A DNA stretch of 64,000 bases from Ceratopteris richardii (GCA_020310875.1 CM035407.1:200016325-200080324), one strand, 5' to 3'. Counted from the stretch's first letter, positions 43,276 to 55,014 are shown. Translations and numbers: made by a program. Notes: generated by a model from the letters alone, not told the origin.

Positions 43276-44169
43276 TGTTGGCCTAAGCATCAACTTAGGG
43301 ACTTGCGGAAAAAGAGACTATACCTCAATCCCCTCACAAGTGCATATAGTGGGGATACACACTTTTAATTATCAATCCAAAGAGTATACAAACCTAGCCG
43401 AGTGTATGAAGACATGCAATCATGTAATGGTCAATGCATATGAATTACTCAAAGAATATAAATGAGGCAAAGACTTATCCAAACAAGCTCCAACTGTTGG
43501 TCAAGGCGAAACGATACTTGGTGCAGCAGCCGTCAGTATTTTGGATTTTTCTCCCCGCTCCAAACTCCAAATATAGCGAATAGCATATGCGTTTCGAAGC
43601 TCTCGAGAAGACGTATCCAAGGGCAGTGGTTTCACTCAATTCCGACGCTCCTACTTCAAGTTATGAGCGAAATACTGAGTCGCGGAAATACTTTCCCACA
43701 CTTCAGCACTTCCTACACCTCGCACACACCTTTCCTACAGCAAAGAAACACTCTCAAGGATAGACAACACTCACAAGCACTCTTTCCAAGCAATACACAT
43801 GCACACCAGCTCGCGAAGAAGAAGATAAGGAGGGAAGAAGACACAAATTCGAACTTCTGTGCTCTCTATTCTCACAATGGCCAAAAAGTCCTTTACAAAG
43901 AGTCACATTTGACTTATATACTAGTGCCCTAAAAATGGTCCTTTCACACAAGTGACCGGCACTTTATTCACTAAGAGGCTAATTTCCTACTATTGTACAT
44001 GGGTATTCTCTACTTTTCTGTGGGGATGCATCTAGAGGACTCCTCTAGTGCCTTTACAAGGGGAAATATATTACAAGAATGAATATGATACAAAAATGTG
44101 TAGTCCAAATCGGAAAAATTTTGGGGCCCGTCTTTTTCTCTGCTTTGTGCGCTCTTTGGCTCTGCAACA
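43276..44169 (-). repeat. Element B 5' LTR
   Basis: 894 bp, same length as the 3' LTR, with identical ends (TGTTGCAG...CCAACA on the minus strand). It carries the element promoter. Confidence 0.97.
43913..43920 (-). promoter_or_regulatory. TATA box of the element B 5' LTR
   Basis: TATATAAG on the minus strand, about 250 bp from the outer LTR end, the usual place for an LTR promoter. The same box is kept in the 3' LTR. Confidence 0.6.
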
Positions 44170-44174
44170 AGCCA
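44170..44174. repeat. Target-site duplication AGCCA, right copy (element B)
   Basis: Follows the LTR end TCTGCAACA directly and matches 26961-26965. The gag text of A2 resumes from this point. Confidence 0.95.
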
Positions 44175-45670
44175 CCATAGAGGAGTTCATCAATATAGCT
44201 ACACAATGGAGCAAATAAGGCAACAATATGGAGCAATTTCTTCTCAACTACCCTATTCTACAAAAATGGAGGGTCCAGTATTCCAGCTAAGGAAAGAGCT
44301 GGAGGGCTTAAAAAGGAATAAACCCTATAAAGAGGAGTAGAATGTTGTTACTCAGTTGAGGAGGGAGAGGGAGATTGAGGCATTGAAGCTACAAAATGAG
44401 GAGGAAGCCCAAGCAGAACTGGCTCAACTACGTCAGGAGTAGTAGGAACTCAAAGAGGGTGGCATCAAAAGTGGGCTATGGTGTACCATGTGTAGCAAGC
44501 AAGGTCGTAGTAAGTGAATGTCCTCTGTTAAGTGTAACTTTCCAACTATGCAGGAAAGCTGGTCATGAGGCCCATGAATATCAATCAGGAGGAATGCCTA
44601 CAACAACATATTTGACACAAGGAGGAGCCCTACCACTAGCTAATGTGATGGCGACCGCACCTAATCAAGGTAACAATTACAACCCTAGAGTTCTAACCAA
44701 AATATTTGTTTCAGATGTGGAGAATGTGGGCATTTCCAAAGTAGGTGCAGTCTACCAGAAAATGCCCCTCCTTGCAGGAACTGCCCAGAGACCAGAGACC
44801 ACTATACTAATTGTTGTCCTAAGAACCAAGCATCATCATCTGGGCCCCACATTCAAATGATTTCTATGTGCAACGAAGAAATAATAGATCAAGTCAATGT
44901 GCCATCATCATGTACCAGGGTGGTGCAGTTGGAAGAAAATGAATCTTTTACAGTGTAGAAAAGAAGCAAGGCGAAGGCTCAAGTAGATATAGGTCAAGAA
45001 TGAAGGATTAATGGATTGAACAAAGACAAAGAGACATCCGAAGACAAAGCCACCACATGTGCAGATACAAGGCAAATAGAAAGCCTCATAGGTACTAGTG
45101 ATGCCATTGGACATGCATTCAGAAGGGCTCATGAGGAGGTTGATAAGCCCATTGGAGTCCATGATCTTAAGGAATCAGAAGCTTCATGCCTACTCAAGTC
45201 CATGGAAAAGGAGGTTACTATTTTTTTTATTTAATAAAGATGGATGGGAAATTCAGGTTAGAACTCTTGCAGATAATTGATGAGGCTTCCACAACAAGTT
45301 TAGTGGCAAAGGCTATTGTTATGCATAAAGATAAAATTGGAGGGGAAGCACCCGTCATAGATTACAAGAGCCCTCGGCTAACACTCTCTATCAAAGGTCA
45401 TGAGTTTCAAGGAGTTATTGTGGATGGTGGTTCTGGCATTAACTTGATGCCTGAACATACCATGAAAAAGATTGGACTACATTCTTCAAGACTTGCCAAC
45501 TTCACTGTAAGACTGGCAGACCAAAGTACAGCCAGACCTATTGGAGTAGTCCCTAACATTCAGATGGAAGTACAAGGTACCACATTTTTCTTGGACTTTG
45601 TAGTTATAAGATTACCAAATGTGCAAGGTAGGTTCCCTCTATTAATTGGAAGACTCTAGCTAAGGCATGC
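44170..45670 (+). pseudogene. Element A2 gag end, nucleocapsid and retropepsin (fossil)
   Basis: Continues gag after element B (ATIEEFINIATQWSK-like text), then a Glu/Lys/Gln helix, knuckle texts (CTMCSKQG near 44488 and a second cluster near 44715-44840), and a retropepsin well preserved at 45186-45659: FQGVIVDGGSGINLMPEHTM with the catalytic DGG/GSG loop, ADQSTARPIGVVPNIQM and FPLLIGRL. It parallels 18360-19773 in A1. Fossil copy. Confidence 0.82.
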
Positions 45671-46165
45671 TAGTGTAATACATGATTGGGGCAAAGATAC
45701 CATGTGGTTCCAACACGACGGTGCTGAATTAAGACAATTATTGTTGGAAGAAGGTCCCGATAAACAAGGATATGCCAACATGATGCAATCAGTTGGTATA
45801 CACATAGATATGGACTATATAGACAATCAAGAAGGTAAGGAAGTGGATCTATATGATGAAGATAATATGCTCACATTGTTAGATGGAGGGAATTCTTTTC
45901 CTTGCTTTGGAATTTTTCCATCTAACTCAGACATAGAAGAAGGGTATTCAAAAAAAGAGGAAAAAATTCAAGTAGCTGGGCTGGGAGAGCCAGAAAAAGA
46001 CCACATAAGGGGAAGGAAACATCCTTGATACAACCATATAGAGGGAGTTGTTTCTGTGGATTGCAGCCACATGGAAGGTTTAGAGTTAAAAGGTAAGAAT
46101 AAGAATATCGAAGAGGATTCATTACCACTTCATGAGATCCTCCAGGATGGATTCAAGAGGAAGAA

Positions 46166-46852
46166 GTGCAACTAGACATCCAAGATGTTCTTGCTTATGA
46201 TCCCGAAGCTATGTGGGACAATGTAACTAAGGATGCTACTCAGGAAGGACTTACAGATAACATTGTAAACATGCATCTAGTGGAGGTTCAGTTGGGCAAT
46301 GAGGATCAGCGGCATCCCATTTTAATAGCCACATGGATAGGGAATCATCCGGAGGTGCTCTTAAAGGTAACATTGTTCATGAAGTCATTTGTAGATATCT
46401 TTGCTTGGTACTACAAGGATTTAGAAGGAGTACCACCTAGTTATGGAGAGCACAGAATCCCTCTCATTGAAGGAGCAAAACCAGTGAGAGGTAAGAGTTA
46501 TAGGCTAAATCCTAAATATGTTGAAGTTGTTTACTTGGAAATTCAAAAAATGGTAGATGTAGGAATTATCATCCCTCTAGAGCATTCAAAATGGTTACCT
46601 CCTATGGTAATTGTTCCAAAGAAAAACACTAACAAGATCAGAATCTGTGTGGATTTCGGAGCTTTGAACAAGGTCACCATCCTAGATGGATTTCCAATGC
46701 CAATTGCTGAACAGTTCATAGAAGAAGTAGTTGGACATACACTTTACAACTTCATGGATGGATTCATTGGATATAATCAAATATCCATCCACCCTGAGGA
46801 TCGAGAGAAAACTGCATTCATTACACCTTTGGTAACTTATGTATATTTAAAG
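46166..46852 (+). pseudogene. Element A2 reverse transcriptase, N-terminal part (fossil)
   Basis: Text: FAWYYKDLEGVPPSYGEHRI, GKSYRLNPKYVEVVYLEIQ, PPMVIVPKKNTNKIRICVDF and NFMDGFIGYNQISIHPED, up to TYVYLK. This is the fingers and first palm part of reverse transcriptase. The catalytic DD box, RNase H and integrase of this copy are not present. 45671-46165 is an acidic linker like that of A1. Confidence 0.85.
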
Positions 46853-46864
46853 AATCCCCCAACA

Positions 46865-46869
46865 CAATG
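46865..46869. repeat. Target-site duplication CAATG, right copy (block A)
   Basis: Preceded by the LTR tip AATCCCCCAACA and followed by element C aORF text. Matches 17073-17077. Confidence 0.8.
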
Positions 46870-47124
46870 GGCAATATCTCTAAGGAAACTCTTGAGAAAG
46901 AGGCTGAAAAAAATATTCAATTGCAAATAAGGTAGCCATTCAACAAGACTTTTCATACACTCAAAAGAAAGGATGTAAAAATGAGTGAACCATCGATCAT
47001 ACCAAAGGCATGGCTGAACATGGATCCCGTAGAGTTAAAACCATTAGTTAAACATATGATTCAAAGTGCCATGGACATGCAACAAGAACTAATGGAAGTT
47101 GATAGAAAATATGAACAAGCTCAT
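46870..47124 (+). pseudogene. Element C aORF, right portion (fossil)
   Basis: Resumes the C aORF after block A. AWLNMDPVELKPLVKHMIQS and AMDMQQELMEVDRKYEQA match TWLNVDIAQLKPVVQDMIRT and ALDTQQLMLDADEDYDQA in element B, the entrance to the coiled coil. It stops near 47124, where the LTR of element D begins, so D (or its ancestor) also inserted into C. Confidence 0.78.
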
Positions 47125-47756
47125 TGTAGCTGAGTGATGAGTAGCACCTCCTTTAATGTCAATTCAAGAAGACATGAGGATGGTATGAAGACCTCGAATA
47201 AGTGATGGCACAAGTGTGTGAGTGAGAAGCACACAAGCATGCACACACATACACACACATGTGTAGACAAGGCAAGAACAAAGAGAGAAAACAATGGAGT
47301 AACTTCTATTACAAAAGAGTTCTCATACAAGTTCAAATCTACCACAAGCTACCCTAAAAATGAGCTCTCTAGCTCTTTTTATAGTTTTTGACTAGCTTTG
47401 GTCCTGTCCAAACCTAGTGTCTGGCCTAGTTAGAAATTAGGTTCTAAGGCTAGTTTGGAGGCTCAAATGAGCTCTAAAAATTATGAAAATTGGTACATAA
47501 ATACTACTAATACTCCTCAAGCTCGAGGAATCCTGGGCTTGAAAAAAATGGAGTAGGAATAATAAAAAATGGTATTTACAATGGTGTGAAGTGACTAAGA
47601 TCACTATTTGGAAAATATTGTGTCATGAAAAATTATAGGGCCTATTTGCCGGATCTGCATTGACTTCTTTGCCTACTTGGTCCTTCTCTTTGTTTTGACT
47701 CTCTTCATTGGCTTTCTTGTCTCGTCAATCCTTGAGTGCCCTGACTACTACCAACA
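47125..47756 (-). repeat. Element D 3' LTR
   Basis: The inner end is fixed by the polypurine tract: on the minus strand the LTR opens TGTTGGTAGTAGTCAGG. The outer end is near 47125 (TGTAGCTGAG on plus) or 47131. An AC-rich microsatellite lies at about 47218-47262. A TATAAAAAG box is at 47375-47383 on the minus strand. No second copy is in the window. Confidence 0.7.
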
Positions 47757-47771
47757 CTCCCCCCTCTCTCG
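47757..47771 (-). other. Element D polypurine tract
   Basis: CGAGAGAGGGGGGAG on the minus strand, directly before the LTR start TGTTGGTAG. Confidence 0.85.
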
Positions 47772-48019
47772 TGTCTGTCATCTTTGACAAACCCTTGTTG
47801 AGCTGACCGTTTGACGTGGTATTCGACGACATCTATGGCCAAATGATGCTCTTCCTATCTCAGTCCTCTGGCCAAATCTGTGAGTAAGGCATCCCAATCG
47901 ACCGGGCCGGGTACCTCTGGATGTGGCATGTGTAGCTTATCTGAGTGTAGAGCATGTTCCATAGCAAATAAATGTAACAGATGAGAGGGTTTGGGTATGC
48001 ATATTTTTTAGTGTAACTC

Positions 48020-51000
48020 CTAGAACCCTATGATAAACATTTCTTCAAACGTTTGTTTGAAGCATGCTAGGAGATATTTGATACGAGCGCACCACGCATA
48101 TACAACGTTGACGGATGGGATGGTGATCATATCATAGACGAGGTCGTGGTTTCCTTCATTGAAACCTAGGGCCAAAAGGTGAGGTTCTTTGACATTTTTG
48201 AAGGTCCGAAATGTGACCAGCATAAGTTTGAATATTTTGAGGCACATCTGTGCCATGATGTCTGGTACACTCTTGAATCTAATGCCCCAATGTTGAATTG
48301 TTGAAATCATATATGCTACCATTGGTGGGCCACGAGGCGGTGCCAAATATACATAGTTTAGCCATTTGTCACATCCTTTGATGGTCTTCACTGTTTTAGT
48401 GAACTCAGGCCATGATCTTCGTCGAAAAACAGGGCAATAGCAGGGGTTATACTTAATGTACAAGGGCATATTGTTCCATGTGCACACCATTTTGGGGTAG
48501 GTTTCAAGTAAGCATGTTCTCCATGTAGGTTGAAATATGTTGCCCTGTGTCGCGCTTTCAAGAATGTCGTCTGGGGAAAATTGTGTTATAGAGGTTGGCT
48601 CTTTCGTGGTGCGATGTTTTATCTCAGCATTATAATCTGCCAATAATACGCAAAATGGTACATACAAATCATCTGAAGTTCCAATCCATCGATGATGAGA
48701 TAGATTTTTGAAGTAATCCGATTTGATGACAACATGTTCCAGTCGGGACATGGACTGTATCTGCACTGCTACTCTGTCATCATCAGTTGGGCCCACCTTT
48801 TCTAACCTTTGCATCCATTCTGGCGCTTCAATCTCAAATGTATCCATTCCTTCCTCTGTTTGTTTGCCTCCTAGTGTAGGCATAGGTTCATATGGGTCCT
48901 CGAATGTCTCTTCTACTTCGATTGGAACTAGTTCTTCAGGCTTCAGCTCCACCAGGGGAGAAGGTTGACGTTCATATTGGAGAAGCTTATTTTGCAAATA
49001 TGTTAGTTGTGCTCTCAATTATATTACCTCTTTAGATGTGATGTCTATAGCTGCTACTTTTTTGGTGACTCTCGTTGATTGGCCAATTGCTTTCACAGGT
49101 CATCATGCTCTTTTCCTAAGGCATCATATGCCTCTAGTAGGTCAACATGAGTGTCCAATATAATCTACATGTTGGCTGATGGGATGGCTTTGAAGCGCTC
49201 CGGGTTGATCTCTGTTGGGGATCCTTCCATCGCCGTTTCTAGGTTCTCTTCATTCTATCGTTGGAGTCTTTTATTTTCTTCTAGTGCTGACATGTGTTTC
49301 CGTAGTAATGCGAGATTACGATGAATCTTGAGATTGTCTGCTATTTGGGCGCGTAGCATTTCATCGAGGTGTTGTTATTCTTGTGTATCTGGTTAGGGGG
49401 GATTGGCCACGAATTCTTCATATTGCCTTTGCAAGGTATCATAATTCTGTTGTAGTAGCTGCTTGTCCTTCTCCCTATTTGTAAGTCACTCTTGTAGTGT
49501 CTCATGGACTCTGAACAAGTTCGTATGTTGAGTATCTAAATGCTAGTAGTTCTGCTGTAACTGAGACACACATTGGTATAAAGTATTGAATACATTATTT
49601 ACAAGGGTGGATGCTGGGAAAGAGTGGAATGCAGGAGGATAGGGAGGAGGGAATGGGGTGGTGAATGTTGTTGTGAGAAGTGATGATGTTGGTGGCGGGG
49701 GAATGGGAGATTGTGGGAATATGGGGGGAGGGGGCGGTGTAGATGTGGGTGATATGTCCATGTGGTCATGCGTGGATGTGGTCATGGGAATTACCATAAA
49801 CATGGGAATGGTAGGTGTGGTGATGGTAGTGAAGGTGTACAATGGTGTGATTAATTGTGCATGTGGGCCACCGAGAAGTGTGACAGGAGGAATGGGATTT
49901 CCGGTGACCATAGTTAGAATTACATTGTCCGTGTGGCACTTACAACAGTGGTGGTGTCAGATTGTGAGGGTTGTGACGGTTGACTCACATTGTGTGCTTC
50001 ACCAAGGGAGGTGGAGATTGTGGTCATGACAGTGGTGGTATGAGGAGAGGGAGGTGGAGTTGGAGGGGAGGACGGTAGAGGTGGTGATGGGGGTGCACTT
50101 GAGGCATGTACTTCTTCAGTGTGTGAATGGAGTGTGTCGTGCCGGTGGTTGCGGAGGTGGTGCCATGTGGTTCTGATACTATAATATGTGTCTGCTTCCC
50201 TGATCTTGGAGGACGTCTCTCGTGTCCTCACTCAAATCTCCGTGAGTGTGTGAGGGTGGTGTGTACAGTCTCTCGTACCCCCAATGCATCAGCGATCATG
50301 TCGAGGGTAGCCCTGTATTGATCATGCACACCTTCTTCTTCAAGTATCGAGTTCATTAAAGCCTTTCCTACTGCCAAGGATAGTCTGTGTTGTTCCTAAA
50401 CTAGGTTTATAGTATCATAAAATCTTTTTAATTGCTTCGTATAGGTTGGGGCTCCTGCAAGTTCCGGTATAATGTGTTGCTCATATTCATGATCCCCTTT
50501 GTCAGATGGTCCTCCCTACTCCTCATCTTGTTCCTCTTCTTCAGTCTCCTCCTCATCTTCCTCTACTTCGACTACTACTAATTGAGTTGGATGGGGTTGG
50601 TCCATGATAGTTTGTTGTCCACTTAACTGCTCTATTTCGATTTCCAAGTTAGTCACATTGATTATCCTGGCTACTTCTTCATCAGTTAAATCCTCCAGCG
50701 TGAAGCCGTGAGGAAACTCTAAATTTGTGGGGATTGGTGGGAAGATCAGATTAGGCCCTTTTGCACTATGCCTTGGTAATCTGATGGTGAAGGGTTGTAC
50801 TTGCCCTTTGGGGTGGTGGAGTCATGTCCGGTGTCAACGTAGCGCCTCAAGCCTGTGCACATGGCATCTAAACAGCTCCCTCATTTTCTTTGATGGAGGC
50901 CCTGTTGCTGATATTCTTCGTTGAAATTCTTGCACCCTAGTCCAAACAAGTGTCGTTTGAATTAGCACATCATATGCCAAGCACCAATATACAATTCTGG

Positions 51001-51850
51001 TAAGTGCACATCATCCATAGGGTACTGACTTCTGTTTCTTGTACCAACGTTGGTGTGCAAGATGGATTTGGTCAATGATCCAATGTGGCATGTTAATTGT
51101 CAGATTGAGCGTGTCTGTGAAGTATAAACTAAACCAAATCTTTTTGGGTGGCATCGTAAATCTTTCTTGGGCTGGGAATGCAAAGTGCTGCATGCACATT
51201 TGGAGGTGGATGGCAATAGCTAGGGTCATTGCCACCATGTCCTTTAGCTTCATTAGGTTCCTGTTCTTCATATTCTCCGAGATCATTGTCTCCTTCTCCG
51301 TAGGGATGTGCATACCTCTCATTTCCAGAGCTTCCCTTACCAAATTGTTGGTTAATTTAAAGCGCTTCAGTTCATTTCCTCATGTAAGGGAAGGAAGTAC
51401 AAAGGTGTTTGTCGGCTTCTTATCTTTGCTCGGAGTGAGTGTGCTAATCAAGTATGAGCACCTGAGAAAGTCCAGCTTTGGTAACTGAGCTTTAAAGTAA
51501 GCATCCAATCCAACCTTCTTCCATATTGGTTGCAATCCTTCACTGTTTTGAAGCTTTTCAAACTCTCGTGTAAAGAAATGATACTGGCCCCACCATCTAT
51601 TAAACTCTATCTCAGCCTCCCATAAATATGTGCCCTCTCCAAGGGGTCCTACAACTTCACTGAACCAATGGGAGTTCTTGCTAACTGGCAATGTGTGCCC
51701 TTGAGGAGGAATTGGTATGACATGTATTGCTCTTAATTCCTGTGGTCGTTCCTTCAACTCCTCTTGAATAGGGAGCTCTACCATGTTGGAGGAACTCGGT
51801 CGCTGGTTTTGTGAGATTATACAAATGAATGTTAACATTGCAATGGACAC
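48020..51850 (-). pseudogene. Element D aORF (fossil)
   Basis: Relative of the B aORF. N-terminal part (51380-51850) shows SKNSHWFSEVVGP in place of the RGHWF segment and KAQLPKLDFLRCSYLISTL in place of LPIYVPDFQRC. The region at 51011-51343 includes RFTMPPKKIWFSLYF. The C-terminal part (48020-49018) shows NPCYCPVFRRRSWPEF and KWLNYVYLAPP, then a hydrophobic helical region ending QTFEEMFIIGF. The middle (about 49543-50230) is Pro/Thr/Ser-rich rather than a plain coiled coil, a difference from B and E. Function unknown. Several breaks. Confidence 0.78.
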
Positions 51851-52062
51851 AAAGTGATCCTGTGTCCCCGTTACAGCATTAACATGATGAACTATGTAGT
51901 TAGTCGGTTAGTTAGTGCTCGTGTGGTTGTGAGTGTGAAGTGTGGTTAGTGGATGCAGGGTTCCTATGTGCTAATTGAGTGGTGAGGTGGAGTATGGATA
52001 TAGTTAGTAAGCAGAGGTGGCTTTATAATGGGATCAGGTGGTCTATTACAAGGTTTAGGCTG

Positions 52063-53598
52063 CTAAACACAGTGGATGGCTTTCTCTTTTGATTTTGTGG
52101 AGACTCTAGGGGGCTTGATAAGAATTTCTACTTGAAAATGAGGCTTTTTAGGGACCCATTTACAAGTAATTCTGCTCATGGCTATGGATGAATATATGTT
52201 TGTGCATGTCGAATAAGAGTGGGTATCAGCTATTTGAGTGGGTGAGTCATGTTGTACATGGTGTGGTCTATGTGTGGCTATTTGAGCCCGCAAGCGAGCC
52301 TTAGGCACCCAAATTTGTCTTGATTGTGGGTCAGCTTCATTGACTTCTTGGGTACCCAGATGGACTTTACTTCAGTAGAAGAATTTTTGAATGAATTTTT
52401 ATTAGTGTCCTATCACTGATCACTAGTATGACATTTGTTCAGTGGTTGTAACTGGACCGCAACAGGATGCTCACCTTTCCATACCCATACTTGTTTCGGT
52501 GGCTGAGACACCTTCCTTTGTACTTTCCTTTGGCTTCGGGCATAGGTCATCTGCTTCTTCTGCATTTGGTAATCCTTTGGTTGCCATGTCTCTACCACTT
52601 TTGGAAAAGAAGGGAGTACCATTGTATCTTTGACTTCTTTGTTGAGAAAATCATCCCTCTCCATCACATAGTTTTGGACAAGAATAGCATCGTCATCTTC
52701 ATGTGTACTCCTGGAAGGACCAGGAGTTGATGCCTTTCCTAGTTCCTTGAGTGCTTCATTCTTAGGTTTAGGTTGACAGCATGATCATAGATCCAGTCTT
52801 GACCCAAAACAAGAGGCTCAGTGAGGTCCTCATCTTGACACACTAGCACTTTAACTGTCATGAGAGCATCTTGAATGTAGAGGGGAAGTTCCACCTCACC
52901 CATGCAAGGGGTTTCCACACCTCCCAATCCTATGAGGTATGCTTCTATAGGATTGACACTTAATTTCTATTCTTGACAGTAAGAAAGTTTAACAACACTA
53001 GTGGCTACAGCTAAGTCAATCAAGGCCCGTACAGTCCTTGCACTATTTTCTTCTCCTATCTCTAAGGTTACAAAAGGACGTCGATCAATGATTCTATGGG
53101 AACTTACACCTAAGGCTTCACACATAGCCATATGATATCCTGGAGCTGCATAGGCATCTATCCTAGGCTGATCTATACCCTATCTTCTCAATTTCATTCT
53201 TTGGATGCATTCCAATGCTTCTGCCTACGCTTCTTCTCGAATTCGTTTTTCTTCTTCCTTACGTTTCTTGGCAGTGTTGAGTCGATTGAGCATGTCCTCG
53301 GTGAGGGGTTCTTGATATAGTTTGACTCTACATCTGCCAATGTAACTAGGGAGAACATCACCTTCTAGTGTAGCTAATTGAACTGCTCCACTAGCTGAGA
53401 TCCTATTTATGATCATAGGTCCATAACCATGCTTCTCTAGCTTTCTTGCATGTTGTTTCAATGTATATACTAAAACTAAGTCTCCGACCTTCAAGCCTTT
53501 ATCCTTAAGGTGGGCATCGAAGTATGCCTTCTGTCTTTTCTGAGCTGCATATATCCCTACGGCAGCTCTCAGTCTTGTTTCACCTAGCCGTTCAAGAA
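52063..53598 (-). pseudogene. Element D integrase C-terminus, retropepsin-like domain and Trp-motif tail (fossil)
   Basis: Right part: VGDLVLVYTLKQHARKLEKHG and YGPMIINRISASGAVQLATL, nearly the same as B, then SYIGRCRVKLYQEPLTEDML and a KKRKEEEKRIREEA helix. Next, residues such as VRALID (near 53020), CMGEVELPLYIQDALMT and EPLVLGQDWIYDHAV form the post-integrase retropepsin-like domain. The tail has SIWVPKK, QIWVPKA, CKWVPKK and VWVWKGE motifs in a basic Gln-rich context. Fossil copy. Confidence 0.78.
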
Positions 53599-54195
53599 CA
53601 TATTGACTTGTACAGACTATGCCACTAGGTGGGCGGAAGCTTCGGCTTTACGTTCTGCCACACCTGTTTCGATGGCCAAATGTTTGATGAAGGATGTCTT
53701 CCCTTGATATGGATTACCTCTAGAGATAGTGACGGACCAAGGAACACATTTTGCAAACAACTTAATGTAAGTACTAACTCAGACTTTTCAGATTGTACAC
53801 AAATTCAGCTCACCTTATTATCCGCGTGCTAATGGTCTGGCTGAAAGTACCAATAAGACCCTATTGAATATTCTCCGCAAACTGATCTTGGAGTGTCCGG
53901 AACGATGGGACCAGCTCTTACCTACAGTTTTATGGGCATACCAAACCACGTACAAAGTGGCAACCGGAACAACTCCGTTTAAACTTGCTTACGGCATAGA
54001 AGCTATTGCGCCAATGGAAGTAGTGATACCGAGTCTGTGTGTTGCCTTATCTCAGAAATTGCTGCCGGAAGAATCTTTGTTATTTCGGTTTGATGCACTC
54101 AGATCATTGGATGAACACTGCTGGGAAAGTTTCATGATTCTTCAAGAAGTTCAGCTTCGTCAAGCCCGTACTCATGATCGTTTCCTCAAGACCCC
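53599..54195 (+). pseudogene. Gypsy integrase core fragment of another lineage (fossil)
   Basis: Plus-strand integrase core: YATRWAEA, GLPLEIVTDQGTHF with the DDE aspartate, SSPYYPRANGLAESTNKTL with the glutamate helix, and WAYQTTYKVATGTTPFKLAYG, ending near QLRQARTHDRFL. It lies on the opposite strand from D and E between which it is caught. It differs clearly from the integrase of B and E and resembles A1 only generally. No LTR of its own is visible. Confidence 0.85.
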
Positions 54196-55014
54196 TGTTT
54201 GTTGTTACCCTTTGGAGTTGTCCTCTCCAATCATTTTAGCATAAAGAATCAACAATACATCTTATATTTGTCAATCCGGGAAGTATACAAGAGACCACAA
54301 CCCCTTCTAGATGATGGAATCCAAGAAATAAGAGGAAAATGACAGGATTTCTGAGAAATGATGAAGATGAAGAGCAATTTCTAGGGTTTTGATTATCTTG
54401 AGCAATACTACATCATTTCCAATGATCTTGGTGCCTCAAGTGTGTTATTTTCTCAGCAGAACACAATTATGAAGTCAAATCTCAAAAATGATACCTGTAA
54501 CCTTTAGACGAGACAATTGCGATTCTGTAAAAACTGACGATTTCCATCTCCAACATTATTCTTCAACAATTTCTTACTCAACACATCAAGAATCATCTCT
54601 CTTCATACTCATTCATCAGAAATACACAATAGAAGCTTGCAAATTCCATGGATACACAAAGAATAGACTCACAAATCAAAGAAAATCACATAAAAGGAAG
54701 AATCACTATTTTCTGCAAGAAACTCTTCTCATTACTTGGATAGCACAAAATACAATCAACCAACCCTCTCAAAATAGAGGAAATTATCCTTTATACATTT
54801 TCAAGTGTCCCTTTTCACACTTGAATTTTGGTCCTTTTCCTTTCTAATCTAAAAATATGCTATCTAAGAGTTTCCAAAAATTCTAGAAAAATTACATATG
54901 ATTCTAATTTACATGAGGAAGACTCTTCCTCATTTTTACATCATTTGCATAAATATTTCTACAATTTTTTATCATTTTACAAATATTCCTCTTCAAAAAA
55001 TGCTTCTTCTAACA
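54196..55014 (-). repeat. Element E 3' LTR
   Basis: The inner end is fixed by the polypurine tract: the minus strand opens TGTTAGAAGAAGC. The outer end is placed at 54196 (TGTTTGTTG on plus), where integrase similarity stops; 54200 is also possible. A TATAAAGG box lies at 54788-54795 on the minus strand, about 220 bp into the LTR. Confidence 0.7.

Larger units (their letters stand above)
26966..44169 (-). mobile_element. Young 17.2-kb Gypsy element B (Athila/Tat-like, with second retropepsin and aORF)
   Basis: A bounded insertion: two 894-bp LTRs, perfect AGCCA target duplication, tRNA-Asp-like primer site and polypurine tract. On the minus strand the order is leader with CGAT repeats, gag, nucleocapsid, retropepsin, reverse transcriptase, RNase H, zinc module 1, zinc module 2, integrase core, second retropepsin-like domain, Trp-motif basic tail, spacer, aORF, 3' untranslated region. 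The LTRs differ at about 6 of 894 positions, all transitions. With T = K/2r that is roughly a quarter of a million years at the grass rate 1.3e-8, or several million at slow gymnosperm rates. It looks nearly whole, with roughly four or five interruptions between long open stretches. Confidence 0.95.
26211..46864 (+). mobile_element. Gypsy element A2, partial, interrupted by element B
   Basis: Second tandem copy of the A family. Its gag core (26375-26965) is cut by element B and continues at 44170 with the rest of gag, nucleocapsid, retropepsin and the first part of reverse transcriptase. The copy is incomplete at its 3' side: the right boundary is only the last dozen bases of an A LTR (AATCCCCCAACA, ending at 46864), followed by the CAATG target duplication shared with the left edge of A1. 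Several further breaks are present. Confidence 0.8.
47125..53598 (-). mobile_element. Partial Gypsy element D (B-like lineage)
   Basis: On the minus strand D keeps the integrase C-terminus, post-integrase retropepsin-like domain, Trp-motif tail, aORF, polypurine tract and 3' LTR. Everything upstream of the integrase C-terminus is absent; the sequence changes to another Gypsy on the other strand at about 53598. It is broken in ten or more places and its aORF is very divergent from those of B and E, so it is a separate and older subfamily. Confidence 0.82.

Noticed and set aside
49658-50029. Plus-strand Val/Gly-rich frame as a gene
   Set aside because: It mirrors the Pro/Thr-rich middle of the D aORF and has no recognisable domain.
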